A DNA stretch of 14,177 bases. Source: Tetmemena sp. SeJ-2015 (taxonomy: Eukaryota > Ciliophora > Spirotrichea > Sporadotrichida > Oxytrichidae). This document shows, piece after piece, positions 9,768 to 14,177 of this stretch. Location of the stretch: assembly GCA_027382625.1 (NCBI GenBank), contig JAJKFJ010009966.1:1-14177 (forward strand), read 5' to 3'. How positions within the stretch are numbered: the stretch's first letter is position 1; every line of letters starts with the position of its first letter. Made by a program: the position numbers and the translations under genes. Below the pieces are notes generated by a model. That model did not search any database, was not told the origin of the DNA, and saw only the letters and a program-made list of their open reading frames with translations.

Positions 9768-9840
9768 TATAGGTTGAATATGATTAGTGTATCGGAGGGT
9801 TGTGAAAAGTTGATCTCTAGGGTGGGGAAGGAAGTGGAGG
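9768..9840 (+). repeat. Inverted repeat, left arm (73 bp)
   Basis: This sequence, from TATAGG to GTGGAGG, is identical over all 73 bases to the reverse complement of 10326-10398. It lies immediately upstream of the Asterix start codon, so it probably overlaps that gene's promoter or 5' UTR. Outside and inside the arms the sequences diverge at once. ATAA sits just outside each arm (9764-9767 and 10399-10402). Confidence 0.97.
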
Positions 9841-9915
9841 TTTGACTTTTAATATATTGCGCAATTAGATATATAGCTGTTTATTTTAAATGGTGGAACA
9901 TGCCAACCTTATTTA

Positions 9916-10266
9916 CAGTGTCTCAGCGATGTATCGGTAGTAGTCACCAGCCATCTTGACGAAGCAAGTCTGCTGTTTGTCCTTGAGGCTCCTTAAATTT
10001 TTTTAGATCTTGCTCCATCAGTGTATCCTTGTCATCAGCCTTCATCTTAACTTTTTCTGTCTTCCTTGTTTAGAGAGGATTCACTTCTGAATTGAAGGAT
10101 TGGTTTGTTGTTTGCGCTGATCAAGTTGTTAAATCCATCGCTCAAAAGATTTGTTTGTTCTCCCTTGACTTTAGCTTTTACTTTTTGTTATCTTGAGGTA
10201 GTTGTACATGTCATCGAATCTTTCAGCCTGCTCGGAAACTGTCACCATGAAGTTCTTCTCTTTCAT
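9916..10266 (-). pseudogene. Truncated, frameshifted 14-3-3 gene fragment
   Basis: On the minus strand, an ATG at 10266 opens KNFMVTVSEQAERFDDMYNY, matching the first helix of 14-3-3 proteins (AEQAERYDEM). Further on come NLLSDGFNNLISANN (compare NLLSVAYKNVIGARR) and KMAGDYYRYIAETL (compare KMKGDYYRYLAE). These motifs lie in different frames. Three +1 shifts are needed, near 10180, about 10100 and at an A7 run near 10010, so no intact protein can be read. Similarity stops at 9916, about half-way through the usual ~245-residue protein, next to a splice-donor-like GTAAATAAG. The whole fragment lies between the two 73-bp inverted arms. Very short introns instead of frameshifts cannot be excluded, but the C-terminal half is absent either way. 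Confidence 0.78.
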
Positions 10267-10325
10267 CTTAGATTCTATTAGTGATTAAATTCAAAAATTA
10301 AATTTATTTAAATAAGGCACTTTAC

Positions 10326-10398
10326 CCTCCACTTCCTTCCCCACCCTAGAGATCAACTTTTCACAACCCTCCGATACACTAATCATATTCAACCTATA
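10326..10398 (-). repeat. Inverted repeat, right arm (73 bp)
   Basis: This is a perfect reverse-complement copy of 9768-9840. The two arms enclose 485 bp containing the 14-3-3 fragment. Read on the plus strand, this arm has the same orientation that the left arm has relative to Asterix. It therefore looks like a second, outward-pointing copy of the Asterix upstream region, but no Asterix coding sequence follows it. Confidence 0.97.
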
Positions 10399-10606
10399 AT
10401 AAAAAATTTCATCAGTTAATTTGCTAGTAGTTTTAAAGCTCTTCATTTATTCTAATTAATTTTTATTGACACAAATTTTAAATATAAATGAAAAATTAGA
10501 TAGTAAAAATCGTAAAATAAAATTAATAAACGAAAGTATGATATTTAGGAATATAAATAAAATTAATTAAATATAAAAGATTATTTAATATTATTTAATT
10601 TTAACT
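10399..10606. other. Very AT-rich spacer
   Basis: About 208 bases of almost pure A/T with many TTAAT/ATTTAA runs lie between the right inverted-repeat arm and the TGA of the next minus-strand gene. No gene is recognised. It probably includes that gene's 3' UTR. Confidence 0.5.
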
Positions 10607-11825
10607 TCACCATGTAGCATTTGAGAAGGCATTAGGTTTTAGATATTATTTTGCTTTGCAGAGAGTACAAGGAGCTTTATCTAACCGTCTTGGTCCTTTA
10701 ATTGAATATTTGAATAGCAGTTTTCCTTGTCTTTCTGTTTCTAATTCTTTTAGGCTTCATGATTTTATCTGAGTGAGATGCCTTTATGTTGGCTTTTATC
10801 TTGAAGAGGTGACGAAGATTTTTCCTTTTTGCTGAAAGTGAGCAGAAAAGAGTGGCTTTAAGATTGCTTGCCCTTCATATCCATGTATGAACTAACCTCA
10901 TGCTTTTATTTTTAAGTGTTCACTTTGTTTGCAAATTGAACCATCTTTGAGTGGCTACTGAGTTTTAAGGATATTTTTGAATTCTTAAAATTAACAATTA
11001 ATAAATAAATGAGGAATATAATATTTCTTGGGTTTGGTTGGATCTTTATTTGACCTGTCTCTGAGAGGGCTTTTATTTTATTTAAGGGGCTTATCAATCC
11101 TATTTTCATTTATCACCTGCGCTGTCAAAAATTTATCCGGCTGACTACTATCAACATAGAGCAATTATAAATTAAAAATTCTTAAATTTTTACTTAATAA
11201 ATAGTTAGCGGGGCCATGCCAAGGACTGAAAGTCTGTTGAGAGTCTCCTTTTCTCTTTCTGTGAACATAGGATGTTCTATTTAAATTTGTAAGAGACATG
11301 AGAATTCATACCAATAGTTTCAAGAGTGTTTTTTGATACTGTCAGCTTGGCATCGCATATTGACAGCTTCCTTCCCTTTATAGAATTCGATCGGTCTGAG
11401 TGATCAGCAGGCCTGCTCAAATTCGCTCTATCCTGATCCAAGATAGTTATCTTAGATACGCAAAATACATTCAAATATATCATATCAGTAGATACCTTAG
11501 GCTCGGTTTACTTTTATTCAAAATTGTCCTCATTAAGTCCAAAAGGCTTAAAAACATATTTATTTGCGAAGCTTTGACTTTGTAATTTTGTTGAGCTTGT
11601 CAAAGTTCTCTGCGAAGTTTATGATTCTATAATGGTCACTAAAGGAAACACATACTTTCTGTAGCTCTAAGCTGGAAGGTTGTAGTCTTCTCTCTGACTC
11701 TTGATATTCTTATTTGGGTTGACATTCAAAGAGATTGAGTGAGTGGATTCCTGCGTGTTTATAATGTAGTGGTTATTTGCAAGATTTGATTTATTTTGCT
11801 TTGCTGAGGCCTTTCTGTCCTACAT
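10607..11825 (-). CDS. Unrecognised Lys/Ser-rich protein, several introns
   Basis: Proposed exons are 11825-11496, 11450-11312, 11276-11194, 11140-11055, 10957-10814 and 10754-10607, with TGA at 10609-10607 and 309 residues. Introns are 45, 35, 53, 97 and 59 nt, GT-AG and phase-consistent. The first three are well supported; the 97-nt and 59-nt ones are tentative. Visible peptides include SISLNVNPNKN, YVFKPFGLNEDNFEQK, HPMFTEREKETLNRL and, near the C-terminus, RRLDKAPCTLCKAK. The middle is rich in Lys, Ser and Gln and looks disordered. No signal peptide, TM helix or known domain was recognised, and a single CxxC is too little to call a zinc finger. It is divergent from the next gene across a 183-bp spacer. 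Function unknown. Confidence 0.55.
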
Positions 11826-12008
11826 CTTGCTGCTGCCTAGTTATTTATTTAAATTCTCTAATTCAAATTTATAAATTTAACTTACCAATTTATTACCTCA
11901 ATTCCTTACTTCCCTGTAGAAGATAAGTTGCATTTTATGAAACGAGAAGCTTTTTAAATTGATTGCAAAATATGAAATTAAAATAAAAATTAAGTCATAG
12001 CCATTTTA
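11826..12008. promoter_or_regulatory. Divergent AT-rich upstream region
   Basis: These 183 bp lie between two head-to-head genes (minus start 11825, plus start 12009). They are strongly AT-rich (for example TTATTTATTTAAATT) and must contain both promoters. No specific motif was identified. Confidence 0.45.
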
Positions 12009-13682
12009 ATGACATCCAGTTTGGCATTTTTATTTAGCCAAAAGAATAGGAAGACAAGAGGTAGGACTCTAATGAATTATTCTTATTTTCTTTTAGACTT
12101 CAACGACAGTTTCTACGACAAGGTGAATAAATATGTGGGCAGTCATGACCTCAATAATTCAGAGAGCATAACTTCCTCAGCATTTCTCAGTTAGAAAAAG
12201 CCGCAGATTCAGTTTAAGTCCCCTCTAAAGCTGAGTGAGTTCTCTAGAAATTCTTCATTTGCAAGATTGAAACTCCCCAAAATCTAAAGCGTACAGGGGA
12301 AGAGTAGGACTATAAGTTTTGAAGAAAATAGTAAGCCGGAGGAAAGTGAGTCATTGGAAATTTTTATTTTTATTATGCTGAGTCATCTAACTATTAAATT
12401 CGCATTAACGATGAAAAAGAAATGCCTCTTAGATTTATTTCTAAGACGAGTTCTAGGATCCGCTCTCCAATAAAATTTTCAGACTATAGAGGCGGACTCA
12501 ATAACACCATAAAAGAACTGACTATGGAGTAATTCTTTGACCCTGCTCAAATTAAAACAAATTCTAATTTAATGAAATTAGGTTGAGTATGGAGAAAATA
12601 CCTAATTCTGGCAGAAAAAGAAGCTAAGATAGAGGATAGATTTCATCACAGAGCAGCTAATAAGCTAAGCCACCTTTAAAACTTATATGCCTTTGTAATG
12701 AAGCGATAAAGTCTAAATCTGGTATCTGCTCGCACACTTAAAATTCTTCAATTCCTAATTCCACTGCTTTGATTGAGGTAAAGCATAATTGCTTATCTAA
12801 TTTGGTTTATAGAGTTAAATAAGTAAAGCATTGGGAGATTTTGAAGAGGAAGAAGATGATCTGCAATTTATGTTTATCATATGCACATATCTTTTATTTA
12901 ATTTGTGAAAGAAGGACTCGAAAAGTATGAATTCGTGAGAGGAGACAACTACTTGCAGAAATTAACTACTCTCATTCAGTAGCAATAGCAAGAAATATAA
13001 AGTCTGTTCGGCCAAGTCTAAAGTATGAATAAGGAGTCAATGATTAATAGTTATTATTTTAGGTTTAAAGGTATTTGAGAGAGAAAATAAGGACCTTCAA
13101 TAAAGAATAGATGGTTTAGAGCTTGATAATGCACAGTAAATGTAAATAATCGAATCTCTTTAGGCTACCAACTCCTCTGCAAATAAATAAAACCATATTG
13201 AAGGCATCAGAATTAAAGAGTTACTTGGGAGATTAGATCAAGAGCATAAAGTTTGCAAACAATTAAAAGAGGAAGCTGCTGCCAAGGATCTATAAATATC
13301 CAATATGCTCCTAGTCTTTGAGTAATTCAAAAAATAAGTCATAAATTTAATTTATTATAATTTAGTATATCTTAATAACTTCCTGGTTTATCAATGAAAC
13401 GAGAATAGATGATTACCAAGTTTGGTTAAATGGATATGGAGGAAATGCAAATTTAGTATGACACCAAAATTTTCAAGTAAACACTATCATTTATTATATT
13501 AAAGAATGAACATAATGAAAAAGGTTTAATTTAAAAAACAAAGACAATTATAAGTTTCAAAATAACTTCAGGAAATAAGTTTGGCAAAGATTCTTACATA
13601 GGCGCAAGTTTAAACTCTTGAGATGCAAGAATAAATGCTTTTGGAAAAATTCGGAAAATAACTTATAAATCTGGATTAATGA
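12009..13682 (+). CDS. Unrecognised protein with coiled-coil C-terminal half
   Basis: Proposed exons are 12009-12060, 12097-12345, 12420-12581, 12615-12721, 12813-12822, 12912-13022, 13063-13321, 13366-13476 and 13505-13682, giving 412 residues with TGA at 13680-13682. Introns 12061-12096, 12582-12614, 13023-13062, 13322-13365 and 13477-13504 (28 nt) have good GT-AG ends and exact phase. The section 12722-12911, with a 10-nt exon, is tentative. The N-terminal third is Ser-rich and basic (FSRNSSFARLKLPK). A helical stretch follows (EKEAKIEDRFHHRAANKL). The C-terminal half is coiled coil (FERENKDLQQRIDGLEL, LLGRLDQEHKVCKQLKEEA, ILTQAQVQTLEMQEQMLLEK). No catalytic or named domain is visible. A structural or cytoskeletal role is only a guess. 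Confidence 0.6.
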
Positions 13683-13848
13683 TTTGCTTTTATTGATAGT
13701 TGATATTGCTGAATAAGTTTATTTATTCTAGAATTCATGGTCTTTAAATATTTGAATATTCTTCTTTGGGTGCAAGAACATTCATTCATTAGGTGTGATA
13801 ATTTCAATCTATAGATAGCTAGCAATCAATCTTAAAACAATTTAAATA
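13683..13848. promoter_or_regulatory. Spacer between two plus-strand genes
   Basis: This 166-bp AT-rich region holds the 3' UTR of the coiled-coil gene and the promoter of the next one. No ORF or structured RNA was recognised. Confidence 0.4.
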
Positions 13849-14177
13849 ATGAGTAATTAGGAAAGAAATAGTAGAGACTCTGCAGGAAGCGGGAGAGATC
13901 CCCTCCCAAAAGAAAAATTATAAGAAAGCCTCAGCGAGATTTTCAAGTAGGCAATAGTAGGAAGGTCTTGGAAAAATAAGGAATCTGAAATAAGCAGTCT
14001 GTTTGTAAGCAATCCTAAAGGATTCTCAGAAGCGGCTCAGCTTATAATGCTAAAGGTACTACAAATTCCTTAGAACTAGCAGAAGGCAGGCGACTAGATA
14101 GTTAGTATTTTCCTGGATCTTTATGAGCTATTAAACAAGTGCCTGAGACAGCGGCATTCAGAAACTCTTGATTGTCT
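13849..14177 (+). CDS. N-terminal part of an unrecognised gene, cut by the window edge
   Basis: ATG at 13849 starts a frame that stays free of TGA to the last base (109 codons plus 2 bases) and uses TAG/TAA as Gln. The first ~25 residues are polar (MSNQERNSRDSAGSGRD). The remainder looks helical and well mixed in composition (ESLSEIFKQAIVGRSW, GFSEAAQLIMLKVL, IVSIFLDLYELLNKCLRQ), like the start of an alpha-helical repeat or scaffold protein. No family is recognised from this fragment. The start is the first ATG after the upstream gene's stop with a long open frame. Confidence 0.6.

Noticed and set aside
9768..10398. TBE-type telomere-bearing transposon
   Set aside because: The 73-bp arms are close in size to TBE terminal repeats, but they lack the C4A4 telomeric sequence, and no transposase is present in 485 bp.
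1..14177. CRISPR array, insertion sequence or bacterial operon
   Set aside because: No spaced direct repeats, transposase or ribosome binding sites were seen. Telomere, introns and stop-codon reassignment all indicate a ciliate nuclear genome.

Overview
The window reads as one end of a macronuclear (somatic) chromosome of a spirotrich/hypotrich ciliate of the Oxytricha-Stylonychia type. It opens with a 20-base C4A4 telomere (C4A4C4A4C4). Conserved proteins contain in-frame TAA and TAG codons where glutamine fits, and every well-supported gene ends at TGA. Genes are closely packed, with short AT-rich spacers and many very short GT-AG introns (about 25-77 nt). Standard-code ORF calls therefore break every real gene here into pieces. 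No telomere appears at the right end, so the chromosome continues or was cut there. At more than 14 kb it is long and gene-rich compared with typical nanochromosomes.

Layout. (1) 132-1654, minus: a vacuolar-sorting-receptor-like type I membrane protein, with PA domain, VSR-type Cys-rich luminal domain, one TM and a YxxPhi tail motif. (2) 1883-4987, minus: a long multi-exon gene that starts with an STPGR/SHIPPO segment and runs without a visible stop or promoter into a long unrecognised helix-rich protein. (3) 5143-6315, plus: a 390-residue STPGR/SHIPPO repeat protein, divergent from gene 2 across a 155-bp spacer. (4) 6463-9000, plus: a Hook-like protein (N-terminal Hook domain plus a very long coiled coil). 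(5) 9280-9752, minus: Asterix/WDR83OS, the small PAT-complex ER membrane chaperone. (6) 9768-10398: a 73-bp perfect inverted repeat enclosing 485 bp that holds a frameshifted, truncated 14-3-3 fragment. (7) 10607-11825, minus: an unrecognised Lys/Ser-rich gene with several introns. (8) 12009-13682, plus: an unrecognised gene with a coiled-coil C-terminal half. (9) 13849 to the right edge, plus: the start of an unrecognised gene.

The genes do not form one pathway. Two themes recur: cilium/microtubule proteins (two STPGR genes back to back, then a Hook-like dynein-adaptor relative) and endomembrane proteins (VSR, Asterix). The most unusual structure is the 14-3-3 fragment caught between perfect inverted repeats just upstream of Asterix. 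All identifications come from motifs read by eye. Splice sites were inferred from GT-AG ends plus reading-frame continuity, and several junctions are marked as uncertain.
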